DNA of 41,146 nucleotides. Source: Sphingobacterium sp. Lineage in GTDB: Bacteria > Bacteroidota > Bacteroidia > Sphingobacteriales > Sphingobacteriaceae. Made by a program: the position numbers and the translations under genes. Numbering within the stretch: the first letter of the stretch is position 1; the number at the start of each line of letters is the position of its first letter. Positions 6,708 through 16,067 of the stretch are shown piece after piece. Under the pieces are notes generated by a model, which did no database searches, was not told the DNA's origin, and saw nothing but the letters and a program-made list of their open reading frames with translations. The stretch covers positions 1 to 41,146 of the forward strand of contig JALAGS010000161.1 in assembly GCA_022712315.1 (NCBI GenBank), given 5' to 3'.

Positions 6708-7724
6708 ATGAAGAATCCTTTAAGCATCAAGGATATCGCCAAGATGCTCAAAATTTCGGTATCGACAGTTTCGCGGGCTTTTCGGGATACCCACGATGTC
6801 AATCCCGAAACCCGAAAAAAGGTACTGGCACTCGCCAAGAAATTAAACTTTAAGCCTAATAAAAATGCTTCCGCCTTAGCTTCCGGTTCAACAAAAAATA
6901 TAGGTGTGGTCATTCCCTTTATCACCAATTATTATTTTTCGATGGTGATTTCAGGTATTCAGGAAGAAGCTTATGAACGCGATTATAATGTGATTCTCTA
7001 CGTCACCAACGATCATGTCGCACGGGAACAGAACCTATTGGAAAACCTATCAACGAGCAGTCTGGATGGACTTCTTATTTCGATCTCTTCTGATTCATCC
7101 ACAAACGATCATTTTGAACAATTGATGGCCAAGGGAATGCCAATCGTATTCTTTGACCGTGTACCTAAAGATATAGATGCCTCCAAAGTTGTCCAAGATG
7201 ATTTTGCAGGAGCCTTACAGGCGACCGAATACCTAATCCGACAAGGCTATACGCGCATTGCTCATATTGCTGGACCCGAAAATCTGCAATTTACACAGCA
7301 GCGGCTAAATGGTTATCTACAAGCACTGGAACAGCACCACATGGTCATCGATCCGCGTCTTATTGTATATTCGGGTTTTTCACAGGCTCACGGCGCCACT
7401 GATGCTTTGAAGCTACTTGCCCTCCCCGATCGTCCAGATGCGATCTTCGCTGCCAATGACCGCAAAGCTGTTGGTGCCATTCAGACCATCAAGCAGCAGG
7501 GACTCCGTGTAGGCCAAGACATTGGCGTCATCGGATTTACCAATGATCCTATTGCTACTGTGGTAGAACCCAATTTAAGCACGATTGAAGAACCTGCCAT
7601 GGAGATCGGCAAAAGGAGTTGTGCGCTACTCATCCGTCATATAAAAAATCGGGATTTTGAGATTCAGGATATGGTATTGCCTGGCAAATTAATCGAAAGG
7701 GATTCCACCAAACGATCCTCTTAG
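6708..7724 (+). CDS. LacI family transcriptional regulator of the amino-sugar locus
   Basis: 338 aa. The N-terminal HTH is classic LacI (LSIKDIAKMLKISVSTVSRA) with a hinge region up to about residue 58. A periplasmic-binding-protein-like effector domain follows (IGVVIPFITNYYFSMVISGI, later DAIFAANDRKAVGAIQ and IGVIGFTNDPIATVVEPNLS with TIEEP). It ends 6 bp from the stop of the convergent nagA gene. The target is probably the operon running from susC at 19.15 kb down to nagA, because a LacI-type palindrome lies at 19256-19269. The effector is likely an amino-sugar phosphate or related sugar (inference). The 139-bp gap upstream holds only a weak GTCAC/GTGAC inverted repeat. Confidence 0.9.
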   Translation: MKNPLSIKDIAKMLKISVSTVSRAFRDTHDVNPETRKKVLALAKKLNFKPNKNASALASGSTKNIGVVIPFITNYYFSMVISGIQEEAYERDYNVILYVTNDHVAREQNLLENLSTSSLDGLLISISSDSSTNDHFEQLMAKGMPIVFFDRVPKDIDASKVVQDDFAGALQATEYLIRQGYTRIAHIAGPENLQFTQQRLNGYLQALEQHHMVIDPRLIVYSGFSQAHGATDALKLLALPDRPDAIFAANDRKAVGAIQTIKQQGLRVGQDIGVIGFTNDPIATVVEPNLSTIEEPAMEIGKRSCALLIRHIKNRDFEIQDMVLPGKLIERDSTKRSS

Positions 7725-7730
7725 TGTTCT

Positions 7731-8930
7731 TTATTTACTGTAACGTAATTCACCAGCAACAAAACTGTGATGAATGACCACATCATCATCAAAAAGCACA
7801 ATATCTGCTTCCATTCCGATAGCTATTGCTCCGATCTTATGATCCAGCCCAAGTAGTCTTGCGGGGTTGATCGTCATCATCTGTACGGCTTCTACCAAAC
7901 TAACGCCTCCCTTGTTGACCATTGTGCGGAGGAGGTGATCTGCAGTAGCCACGCTGCCTGCAAAAGAAGAACGATCGGTCAGCTTGGCTACGCCTTCCTC
8001 AACGATTACTTCAGTTCCGTGACGCAAGCTTCCCAACACGCTTTTACCCTCGGGCATACCAGCTGCACGCATCGCGTCGGTAATCAGAATCATTTTATCC
8101 GCACCTTTCACTTTATGAATTAGCCGCAGAAAAGGCTCGGGCAGATGGACACCATCTGCTATAATCTCCACATCTATCTGGTCCAATAGAAAACAACTCT
8201 CAATAGCTCCGGCATAACGATGCGCGTGAACGCGCCTCATGCCGGACATACCAGAGTAGAAATGTGTTGCCAGGCGATATCCAACTTCGACAGCGGGTAA
8301 TATCTCCTCATACACTGCATCGGTATGTGCCAGAGCCAATAAGATACCATGACTACGCACAGCCCGTCCAAAGTCCAATGCACCAGGCAGCTCAGGAGCC
8401 GCACTCCATCGACTGATGAGGTGGTGATAACGATTAAGTATGGGCATGTATTCTTTTGGATCCGGATTACGGATATACTTGGGATCCTGCGCCCCCCGTT
8501 GGTTCATCGCAAAATAGGGCCCTTCGAGATGCAAACCCAAAAATCGGCTCCCTTTGCTATTCTGCTCCCTCGCTGCTTCATAGACAGAAAAAAGCTCCAA
8601 TAGCTCCTCGCGTTCACTGGTCAAGGTGGTCGGCAGCATGGCAGTGGTACCATAACGTAGATGCGTTTCGGCAACAGTTAAAAATGCAGACACACTGTTA
8701 TCCATAAAATCAGCGCCGCCACCGCCATGGACATGTATATCAATAAAACCCGGTGCAAGATACAGCCCCCTGGCATCCAGCCATTGGGCAGCTGACCAAC
8801 CTTCTTCGACAGCTTCTTTTGACAAATAGCCTTCGCTAATATGCACAATTTTCCCCTCAGCAATCCATACTGTCCCATCCGCGATCACGCGGTAAGGTGT
8901 TATAATATTGGTATTTGTTATAATCCACAT
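7731..8930 (-). CDS. nagA: N-acetylglucosamine-6-phosphate deacetylase
   Basis: 399 aa, usual family length. It hydrolyses N-acetyl-hexosamine-6-phosphate to hexosamine-6-phosphate and acetate in the cytoplasm. Metal and catalytic residues of the amidohydrolase fold are visible: His66-x-His68 in GFIDIHVHGGGG, Glu136 in LHLEGPYF, His202 in LALAHTDA, His223 in ATHFYSGM and catalytic Asp285 in ILITDAMRAAGMPEG. The usual ATHLFNAM motif is ATHFYSGM here, a variation near the active site. It is the last gene of the susC-to-nagA operon, 1 bp after the permease gene, and converges on lacI. It could also act on GalNAc-6-phosphate, which fits the GH109 enzyme in the operon. Confidence 0.93.
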   Translation of the reverse strand: MWIITNTNIITPYRVIADGTVWIAEGKIVHISEGYLSKEAVEEGWSAAQWLDARGLYLAPGFIDIHVHGGGGADFMDNSVSAFLTVAETHLRYGTTAMLPTTLTSEREELLELFSVYEAAREQNSKGSRFLGLHLEGPYFAMNQRGAQDPKYIRNPDPKEYMPILNRYHHLISRWSAAPELPGALDFGRAVRSHGILLALAHTDAVYEEILPAVEVGYRLATHFYSGMSGMRRVHAHRYAGAIESCFLLDQIDVEIIADGVHLPEPFLRLIHKVKGADKMILITDAMRAAGMPEGKSVLGSLRHGTEVIVEEGVAKLTDRSSFAGSVATADHLLRTMVNKGGVSLVEAVQMMTINPARLLGLDHKIGAIAIGMEADIVLFDDDVVIHHSFVAGELRYSK

Positions 8931-8931
8931 A

Positions 8932-10263
8932 TTAATTCGTTGATTTTTTTGTTTGTCCTGACCATGTCTGAACCCGATACCCTTTAAAGGCGTAAAATAA
9001 CAGGTATAAAAAACATGGCGTCAATATCCAATAGGCTGATTTAGGATCGAGCGTATCGGCCAGTACCCCATAGAGGAGCGGAAGTAAAGCATTGCCACAT
9101 AGTCCCATAATTAATAGTGCCGATCCTTGTTTGGCCAATGGACCGAGCCCTTCAAGCGCCAATGGCCATATGCCTGCCCAGATAAGTGCATTAGGAAACC
9201 CAATCAATACAATAAACCAGATAGAAATATCCAGATCCATATTAAACAGGACAACATGTCCATGAGTCGACACGACTAAGATAGACAAAATCAGACCAAG
9301 AACTGTGCTGAAACGCAACATACTGTGTTGACTGAACACTTTGGGAATCAAGACAATTCCCGACAAGTAGCCTAGTATTGTGGCCGTCAGCGTATAGGAA
9401 GGTAGTGCTTTGGCTTCCAGTAGGGATAGGCCCATCACCCCTGCATAATTGATGATCGTATCAATCGCGATAACCTGTGTACCCACATGAAGGAATATTG
9501 CCACAGCACCCAGAATGAGGTGTGGGTATTGAAAGATACTTTTCTTGGTTTCGTCCCTGTTTTTCCCTAGGCCATCTTGTTGTTGATCCAATTCGGGAAG
9601 AATAGAAAACTTAACAAACAGCCCAATCAATAGTAAGATGATTCCGACCGTAGTATACGGACCAACTACGCGTAAGATCAATTCATCCAAAGCCAATGTA
9701 CGCGCCGTTTCTGTCATCTGTGGAAGCTGCTTAAAGAGCTCATTGTCCTGTGGGCGCAAAATAATATAGGAAAATAGTAAGGGTGCCAGTATACCTGCTC
9801 CCTTATTACAAATGCCCATCATACTAATCCGTTGTGCTGCACGTTCTTTTTCACCAATCAGGGTAATGTATAGATTGGCTACTGTCTGTAACAGGGCTAA
9901 TCCACTTCCCAACGTAAATAGACCAATCAAAAAGATCGGATAGGCCCTATTATAGGCCGCAGGGACAAATAAAAATGCCCCCAATGCCATAATCCAAAAG
10001 CCTACCATAATTCCATTTTTATAGCCTATTTTTTTGAGCAGATACGAGGAAGGCATCGACATCAGCAAATAAGAGATATAAAATGCAAAAGCAACAAGGT
10101 ATGACTGAAAATTGCTCAGTTCACAGGCTATTTTAAAATATGGAATGAGAATGGCATTAATCCAGGATACAAATCCAAAGATAAAAAACATTGTTCCAAT
10201 AATGCCTATGGATACCCAGGTAGTTTTCCTATCGCGTGCCGATGCTGTCATAGGATACATCAT
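8932..10263 (-). CDS. NagP/FucP-type sugar permease (MFS)
   Basis: 443 aa from the ATG at 10263, whose ATGA overlaps the nagB stop (10260-10262); a longer in-frame reading to 10365 only runs back through nagB. About 12 TM segments are visible. The first part ([20 protein letters not shown]) and the long hydrophilic loop in the middle are typical of the FucP/GluP/NagP branch of the major facilitator superfamily, which takes up sugars with protons. Placed between nagB and nagA, it most likely imports N-acetylglucosamine or N-acetylgalactosamine across the inner membrane. Because MFS uptake leaves the sugar unphosphorylated, a sugar kinase is needed, and none is in the window. Confidence 0.87.
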   Translation of the reverse strand: MMYPMTASARDRKTTWVSIGIIGTMFFIFGFVSWINAILIPYFKIACELSNFQSYLVAFAFYISYLLMSMPSSYLLKKIGYKNGIMVGFWIMALGAFLFVPAAYNRAYPIFLIGLFTLGSGLALLQTVANLYITLIGEKERAAQRISMMGICNKGAGILAPLLFSYIILRPQDNELFKQLPQMTETARTLALDELILRVVGPYTTVGIILLLIGLFVKFSILPELDQQQDGLGKNRDETKKSIFQYPHLILGAVAIFLHVGTQVIAIDTIINYAGVMGLSLLEAKALPSYTLTATILGYLSGIVLIPKVFSQHSMLRFSTVLGLILSILVVSTHGHVVLFNMDLDISIWFIVLIGFPNALIWAGIWPLALEGLGPLAKQGSALLIMGLCGNALLPLLYGVLADTLDPKSAYWILTPCFLYLLFYAFKGYRVQTWSGQTKKSTN

Positions 10264-10994
10264 TTTAAAAGCGATGCAGATCCCGCGTCCAAGTAGCAGG
10301 TGCAGTCGGCATGCTGCTGCAAGATACTTGCAGGATACAAATTGGAAATAGGTTGCGTGAGGCAATTTTTCACAGCTAGTGCTTTACGTTCATCCGGTAC
10401 AGCACAGATTATTTTCTGAGCTGATAGAATCTGCTGTATGGACATACTGATAGCTTGCAATGGCACTTCGGCGAGTGAGCCAAACCATCCTTCTCCCAAC
10501 TGCTGACGACGACACTGCTCGTCCAGATTGACAATTAGATAAGCATCTTTTACATCAAAATCCGCAGGAGGATCATTAAAAGCCAAATGACCGTTCTCTC
10601 CAATTCCCACAAAGGCAACATCGATGGGATGTGCTTTAATCTTGTTGTGCAGACGCCCACATTCTGCAGCTGGATCCGCTTCACCATTAATCAATACCAC
10701 TTCCTTCAGTGTCGCCACCTGCGTGATGAAACGCTCGGTTAAGTATTTCCGAAAGCTAGCTTTATGGCTAATTGGCATGCCAATATATTCATCGAGGTGG
10801 AACATGCGCACCTTGCTCCAATCGATATTATCACTAGCCACCAGCGTTTCTAATGTTTCGAACTGGCTCTGTCCGGTTGCTAAAATAATGTTGGCTTCAC
10901 CCCTCGCCGCAATAGCAGCGTTAATAGCTTCAATTCCTGCAGCTCCTGCATGTTGTCCCAGTTCTAACCGGGTGTTAAAAGTTTTGATGTTCAC
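10260..10994 (-). CDS. nagB: Glucosamine-6-phosphate deaminase-like enzyme
   Basis: 244 aa, starting with GTG at 10994 (no nearby ATG; an AAGAG-like site precedes it). It converts glucosamine-6-phosphate to fructose-6-phosphate and ammonia. Asp68 in MFHLDEYIG is the general base. [13 protein letters not shown] (130-142) is the active-site loop with His136. Against E. coli NagB the loop has Asn for Asp before Gly-His and Asp for Glu in FNDP, and the protein is ~20 residues shorter. It belongs to a divergent NagB-like subgroup and could prefer another amino-sugar phosphate such as galactosamine-6-phosphate. It overlaps the permease by 4 nt and sits 38 nt after the GH109-like gene. Confidence 0.88.
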   Translation of the reverse strand: MNIKTFNTRLELGQHAGAAGIEAINAAIAARGEANIILATGQSQFETLETLVASDNIDWSKVRMFHLDEYIGMPISHKASFRKYLTERFITQVATLKEVVLINGEADPAAECGRLHNKIKAHPIDVAFVGIGENGHLAFNDPPADFDVKDAYLIVNLDEQCRRQQLGEGWFGSLAEVPLQAISMSIQQILSAQKIICAVPDERKALAVKNCLTQPISNLYPASILQQHADCTCYLDAGSASLLK

Positions 10995-11032
10995 GTCTCT
11001 TGATTTAATATAATATTCTCGTTCTGTTTTGT

Positions 11033-12454
11033 TTATGATGATACTGTGCTCGTTTCCCTCGCCAGCTCAATATCATGTACCTGATTATTTTTCCAATGAC
11101 CAGCAGTAAAATCAGGCACCTCGATTGGCTGGGAACCATTGGCGACCGACCATTCACTTAAAGGGCCAATGACGCTCCAGCTGGCGGCATCATAGACATC
11201 CATGTCCATCGGTAAACCATTGCGTAGGCAATCGATCAGGCGCCAGTCCATCATAAAATCCATACCACCATGGCCACCGATCTGCTTGGCCAGTTCGCCG
11301 ATCTTTTTGACAATACCCGGTGTATATTGCTCTTCCAGTTTGGTCATCTCTTCGGCAGACAGGAAATCGGCATGGCCAATAGCGATTTTGCCGGGCAGAG
11401 GATATTTCTGCGCAAAGGCTTTGGTACCACTAATCAGATGGAGACGTGAATAAGGCCGTGGCGAACTCACATCATGCTGTAACATTATGGTACTGCCGTT
11501 ATTGGTGAGGATATTGGAAATATTCATATTGCCCCGGAAGGGTTTGTCTATATAAGACTCAAATTGCTTATCCGTCGCAGCCATTTCTTTGGCCTTCTGC
11601 CCTAGCATAAAATCTTTTGAAGACATCGAACTCATATACTCCATCTTATTACCGCGGTTGACCTTCAGAATCTGGCAGATCGGTCCCAGACCGTGGGTGG
11701 GATAAAGATTCCCGTTGCGCGTCGCATTTTCCTTTAAGCGCCAAAAATCAAAGCGTTTTTCGGCATCAAAAAAACTCTCCAGAATGTCGTGGATATAAGC
11801 CCCTTCGCAGTGGACGATATCTCCAAAAAAACCTTGTCTAGCTAGATTTAAGGTCAGCAGCTCAAAGTAATCGTAGCAACAGTTTTCCAGCATGACACAA
11901 TGCTTTTTGGTCTTCTCGGAGGTTTGTACCAGTCGCCAGCAATCTTCCACCGTCGTCGCTGCTGGAATCTCCAAAGCGACATGCTTCCCTTGTTCCATGG
12001 CATATATCGCCATCTCGGCATGCAACTTCCAATGGGTTGCAATATAGATAAGATCATAATCTGCCTGTTCACACATCTTTTTCCAGTGTTCGGCATTTTC
12101 GGTAAATAGCTTCGCGCGGTGACCAGCTGATTTTATCCTTGCCTTTGCTTCGGCAGCCTTTTCGGCCCGTACATCACAGATGCCGTTGATCGCAACACCT
12201 TCAATCTGGCTCATACGTTCCACTGCAGCAGATCCCCTATTGCCAACCCCAATAAAACCGACCCTTACGGTTGGTATTTTGGGGGCCGCGTAGCCCGACA
12301 TATTAAATGTAGCTGTATATTTCTTTGCTGCTTCCAGCCGGATATGATCCAGATTTGTCTTTGCTGAAGCCTTATTTTCCTGTCCACAGCCAGCCATCAA
12401 TCCAATTCCAGCCAGCCCGGACAGTTTTAAAAATGATCTTCGATTTGTTCCCAT
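11033..12454 (-). CDS. GH109-like Gfo/Idh/MocA lipoprotein (predicted alpha-N-acetylgalactosaminidase)
   Basis: 473 aa. The N-terminus has a twin-arginine motif (NRRSFLK, 4-10) and a lipobox LMAGC with Cys23, so it should be exported folded with its cofactor and lipid-anchored. The Rossmann motif GVGNRG (69-74) starts an NAD-binding domain. The C-terminal part has the GH109 hallmarks [33 protein letters not shown] and [10 protein letters not shown], as in the Elizabethkingia enzyme. GH109 enzymes use tightly bound NAD to oxidise C3 of GalNAc transiently and cleave alpha-glycosides. Placed next to nagB, permease and nagA, it would supply the amino sugar. Activity on a different N-acetylhexosaminide is possible. 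Confidence 0.85.
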   Translation of the reverse strand: MGTNRRSFLKLSGLAGIGLMAGCGQENKASAKTNLDHIRLEAAKKYTATFNMSGYAAPKIPTVRVGFIGVGNRGSAAVERMSQIEGVAINGICDVRAEKAAEAKARIKSAGHRAKLFTENAEHWKKMCEQADYDLIYIATHWKLHAEMAIYAMEQGKHVALEIPAATTVEDCWRLVQTSEKTKKHCVMLENCCYDYFELLTLNLARQGFFGDIVHCEGAYIHDILESFFDAEKRFDFWRLKENATRNGNLYPTHGLGPICQILKVNRGNKMEYMSSMSSKDFMLGQKAKEMAATDKQFESYIDKPFRGNMNISNILTNNGSTIMLQHDVSSPRPYSRLHLISGTKAFAQKYPLPGKIAIGHADFLSAEEMTKLEEQYTPGIVKKIGELAKQIGGHGGMDFMMDWRLIDCLRNGLPMDMDVYDAASWSVIGPLSEWSVANGSQPIEVPDFTAGHWKNNQVHDIELARETSTVSS

Positions 12455-12459
12455 AATGT

Positions 12460-14493
12460 TTAATTGATAAGGAGTGTTCCTTGGTTATTTAATTGCTTCT
12501 TATAGTGCTGCACTTTGTTTTTTAATTGCTGTTTATTTGCTATTTCGCAAGGCTTACCGTCCAACTGGTAGAGTCCATCGACCATGACTCGCTGTTCATT
12601 GAGCGCAAGCAGCATCGGAATATCGCCCCAATGGAGAATACCGGGAATATGGATCGCCATATTGTAGCTGTCCAGCGCTCCCGTTGCACTCGGCAAATAA
12701 CTGATGGGGAGCTCGCGAAGCAATAATTCCTGTTCTGAGGTATTCAGCACATTGCTGATCAATGCTGCTATGGCCGTCTCCCGATCTGCAATCAAGATCT
12801 GCTTGCAGGACTTATATTCTTGTTGCAGATAAGTATTGACAAGCCCAATTTCAGACGCCCAAATCCCCATCATGCTACTACCCATCCAGAGCAGTGAGCG
12901 CGAAAGTGTATGAAAGCGCGGTAACGCTCCATCGATTTTATCAGCTGTAGCTGAAGAGCGCTCACCTAGCCCAAAGAGATCGATGAGCACCACTCCCTCA
13001 CCTTTACTGCGAAGCGCCTCAATTTCCTGCATAGCGACCTGTTGCTTACCCATCGAGGGGAAATAGACATGTAGTGTATTTGAGTTGGTAAGAGGCGGGC
13101 TTATCAATAACGGAATCAGCTGTCGCGTCGATGTCTCCAATAGAACCCGTTGCCAGCCCTGTTGCGATTCCAACGTCTGAACACGCAGCAAACTATCGGC
13201 ACCCCCTGTATAAAGTAATGCCCGCAGTTGTTTTTTGTAATCCACTTTATCCAGTGTGGATGTTGCAATCCGTGATTCGGTCCGACTAAATTCACGGCTG
13301 ATAAAATCTGGGATACTGAGGATCAGCTCTTGCTTGACCCCATGTTTCAGTACTGCAAGCTCATTTGTATCCAAGAGAAGCACATTGTCCAACTGCAATC
13401 CTTTCTCGCGCATCACACCAAATGCCCCATCAAACCAATTTATCATACTTATATTCATTTCTGTGGTATAGCTATGTGGTTCATCAAAAAGCTCATAATC
13501 GATCCGTTCAGGTACCCCTTGCCGCGCAAAAGCTTCCTTGGCTATACGAAAAGACTTGAGCATCTGATGAGCGTTGAAAGCAGCGTTACCATCTTTAAGT
13601 GCCGAAATAATCTTAATTGCCTTAGGCGCCATTACCTGTAACAGTTGTCCTTCTTCAAAATGCAGGAGTCCATTGGGATGGAGTTCGCAGACACAATTGC
13701 TGTTCATGATATAGGCGCGAAAGGTTCCGACGCTGACGACAGGAACGGCGGCCTTGATCCGCGGATCCATAGCCGCGAGCCACATCGTCTGATTGCCACC
13801 ACCACTGGCCCCGGTAGCCCCAATCCTCTCGGGATCTACCTCAGGTAAGCTACAGAGCAGGTCAATGGCACGACTGTTTTCAAGTAGCTGTATACCCATC
13901 AGAGGTGTCCCCAAATCGAGCAGTGCCGCCCCAAGATTAGCTCCATGATACTCATGCTGATGCCCACGTCCGCGCTCACCCGACCCGATGGCGTCGATAC
14001 AAAGACATACATAGCCGTTGGATGCCAACATATGGGCTGTACGCTGAACAATTTCACTTCGCCGCCCCGGTGGCCAATGTCCATGGCTATTGAGTATTGC
14101 CGGAAACGGTCCCTTGCCTTTTGGCACATATAAGCTTGCGGGAACATACAGCCCAGGCAAGCTCTGAAAGATCAGGCTGTGAATGGTATAATTGTCCTGC
14201 TCAATTGACGAAATCAGCTGCATGTCCAGTGGCGGAATAGCATATCCGTCCAGTTTCAGGTTTTTTCTGACCAACTGAACAATATCTTGCGGATTTGCAG
14301 CTTTCTCGCAATCCAAAGCCCAAATAAGTTGTTCTGCCTGATCTTCCACCATGACCTTTATCGGGTCTATTTCGGCAGGTATGGTCAATACGCTGGGCAA
14401 GGTCGCTTGTTGTTGTTGTTGTTGTGCTTGAATGCTCGAATTTAATCCCATAAGAATACCGAAAGAAACTAACCAGATCTTGAAGTCTATCAT
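12460..14493 (-). CDS. Secreted double-domain alpha/beta hydrolase (acetyl xylan esterase-like)
   Basis: 677 aa with a Sec signal peptide (1 to ~23, ...SIQA) and a Gln run at 24-29. The N-terminal domain is an active-looking alpha/beta hydrolase: oxyanion HGH 138-140, CIDAIGSGERGRG, nucleophile Ser230 in GASGGGNQ, and likely catalytic His340 in DEPHSY. It resembles acetyl xylan esterase/dienelactone-hydrolase-type proteins. The C-terminal half looks like a second copy of the same fold: VLIDLFGLGERSS (502-514) mirrors IDAIGSGERGRG, but ADRETAI occupies the place of the Ser nucleophile, so this copy is probably inactive. It lies between susD and the GH109 gene (5 nt away). It may remove acyl groups from the glycan in the periplasm (inference). 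Confidence 0.78.
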   Translation of the reverse strand: MIDFKIWLVSFGILMGLNSSIQAQQQQQQATLPSVLTIPAEIDPIKVMVEDQAEQLIWALDCEKAANPQDIVQLVRKNLKLDGYAIPPLDMQLISSIEQDNYTIHSLIFQSLPGLYVPASLYVPKGKGPFPAILNSHGHWPPGRRSEIVQRTAHMLASNGYVCLCIDAIGSGERGRGHQHEYHGANLGAALLDLGTPLMGIQLLENSRAIDLLCSLPEVDPERIGATGASGGGNQTMWLAAMDPRIKAAVPVVSVGTFRAYIMNSNCVCELHPNGLLHFEEGQLLQVMAPKAIKIISALKDGNAAFNAHQMLKSFRIAKEAFARQGVPERIDYELFDEPHSYTTEMNISMINWFDGAFGVMREKGLQLDNVLLLDTNELAVLKHGVKQELILSIPDFISREFSRTESRIATSTLDKVDYKKQLRALLYTGGADSLLRVQTLESQQGWQRVLLETSTRQLIPLLISPPLTNSNTLHVYFPSMGKQQVAMQEIEALRSKGEGVVLIDLFGLGERSSATADKIDGALPRFHTLSRSLLWMGSSMMGIWASEIGLVNTYLQQEYKSCKQILIADRETAIAALISNVLNTSEQELLLRELPISYLPSATGALDSYNMAIHIPGILHWGDIPMLLALNEQRVMVDGLYQLDGKPCEIANKQQLKNKVQHYKKQLNNQGTLLIN
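14407..14424 (-). repeat. Six-copy TTG/CAA trinucleotide run
   Basis: Six perfect TTG units on the plus strand encode Gln24-Gln29 just after the predicted signal peptide of the alpha/beta hydrolase. It is a slippage-prone microsatellite. Changes in copy number stay in frame and would only alter linker length. Confidence 0.85.
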
Positions 14494-14508
14494 TGTAATT
14501 TACCCAAT

Positions 14509-16056
14509 TTAGTCCACATCCCACCAGAGTTTGGTTGCCGCATTGTCTGTACCGCCAAGCAGTGCACGTCCTTTGCTCAGTTCAACCAGATTGTCTGTCG
14601 CCTCGGTCAGTGGATAAGGCAATCTTTTAATAAATGTCCCAATAGGCAGGTCTGCGTTGTCGGACTGGACCAATGAATACATTTTTGGGAATCCTGTACG
14701 CCTGTATTCCGCCCAAGCCTCCATACCATTGGGATAGATCGCCAACCACTTCTGTACGCCGATCTGTTCACGCTGTTCGGCCACGCTTGTTGCCCATTTG
14801 ACGGGGATATTGGCTACAGCCGGCGAATTATGATAATCGCCTGGAGCGATAGGCACATGGTTTGATGCGATGTAATTACTGATCTGCGTAGCATCTGTAA
14901 CGCCCCATTGTTCCATACTTGTTTTGATGCCTTCCTCGTACAGTTGCTTGGCCTCACCGCCCATATTCCAGCCATTCAACGCCCCTTCGGCGCGTAAGAA
15001 AAAAGATTCAGCAGCACACATTACATGGAAATTCTGGGTAAAATTTCCTTCAATAGCCACGCCATTGTAACGTACCCAATAGGTGCCCACATTGGAATTG
15101 GAGCCTGACTGATTACGTACGTTCCCTAAATCCGTGGCCGTAGCCCCATTTCGCACGCTATTGAATGCCTTTCCACTATAACTGGGTTGAAAATAAATAC
15201 CTAAACGCGGATCGGCATAACCTTTTAGGTATGAAGCAATAGTGGAACTCATTGAAAATTCGTTCCATACGGCAACTTGCGCCAATCCATTGGTATCATT
15301 TCCAGAAAGGGATTTGAGCATACTGGCATTGTGCGTATTGCTAGACATCAGACCTGCAGCAACAGCTGCTTCTGCTTCGACTTTTGCTTGATTGGCATCC
15401 ACCTTGGCGATACGCAAGGCCAACCGCAAACGGAGCGAATTAGCAAATCTGATCCAGTTTTCGGTATTTCCATCGAAGATCAGGTCGTATCCCTGAAAGA
15501 TTTTCGTTCCGGCTGGTAAGGCCTTCAGATTGGCTACCGCTGTAGTCAATTTTTCAAAGAAATCTGCATAGATCTTATCCATGGCGTCATAAGGAATAAC
15601 GTCGTTGGCCTCGGCAGCACCGAAATAGGGTATCGGTCCAAATTGGTCTGTTAGCCGATGAAAGGCATACACCCACATGATATTGGCCAATGCAGCCTCA
15701 CCTGATTTGGGTTCTGTATTTTCGAGAATGCTTTTGAGCTGTGGTGCGGTATCGACATAAATAACTGTCCAAAACCGGCGCTGCCAATCCGGAGTAAGCA
15801 GATAACGGTCTGTACTAAACGAATTCGTAGTGAGTGCGAAATATTGGGCATATAGATCCGGTCCCAGATTTTGCACTGTTTGATAAAAAGATCTATTCAT
15901 TGCAGCCGAAGACTGTGCCTTGGCAAACATAAAGGGTAATTCACGCTGTGTGATCACCGTGATATTGTTAGGATCGGTATTGATATCCTGAAAGTCCTTA
16001 GTACAGGACAACAAGCTTAGTGCGAATAGCGAAGTAAAGAGGGTGCTTTTTTTCAT
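14509..16056 (-). CDS. SusD/RagB-family glycan-binding lipoprotein (operon 1)
   Basis: 515 aa. Signal peptide with lipobox LLSC (Cys18), so it is an outer-membrane lipoprotein on the cell surface. The following FQDINTDPN and the helical, tetratricopeptide-like architecture (FMFAKAQSSAAMNRSFYQTV...LGPDLYAQYF, later FLRAEGALNGWNMGGEAKQL) fit the SusD-like group. It forms the lid over the SusC barrel and binds the oligosaccharide. It starts 11 nt after the susC stop and is followed 15 nt later by the hydrolase gene. It belongs to a different SusD subgroup from the copy at 25016-26707, so the two pairs are not recent duplicates. Confidence 0.9.
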   Translation of the reverse strand: MKKSTLFTSLFALSLLSCTKDFQDINTDPNNITVITQRELPFMFAKAQSSAAMNRSFYQTVQNLGPDLYAQYFALTTNSFSTDRYLLTPDWQRRFWTVIYVDTAPQLKSILENTEPKSGEAALANIMWVYAFHRLTDQFGPIPYFGAAEANDVIPYDAMDKIYADFFEKLTTAVANLKALPAGTKIFQGYDLIFDGNTENWIRFANSLRLRLALRIAKVDANQAKVEAEAAVAAGLMSSNTHNASMLKSLSGNDTNGLAQVAVWNEFSMSSTIASYLKGYADPRLGIYFQPSYSGKAFNSVRNGATATDLGNVRNQSGSNSNVGTYWVRYNGVAIEGNFTQNFHVMCAAESFFLRAEGALNGWNMGGEAKQLYEEGIKTSMEQWGVTDATQISNYIASNHVPIAPGDYHNSPAVANIPVKWATSVAEQREQIGVQKWLAIYPNGMEAWAEYRRTGFPKMYSLVQSDNADLPIGTFIKRLPYPLTEATDNLVELSKGRALLGGTDNAATKLWWDVD

Positions 16057-16067
16057 TGTTCAAGGAT

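Noticed and set aside
10264..10365. 34-residue N-terminal extension of the permease
   Set aside because: It lies wholly inside nagB in another frame; the ATG at 10263 gives the normal 4-nt operon overlap.
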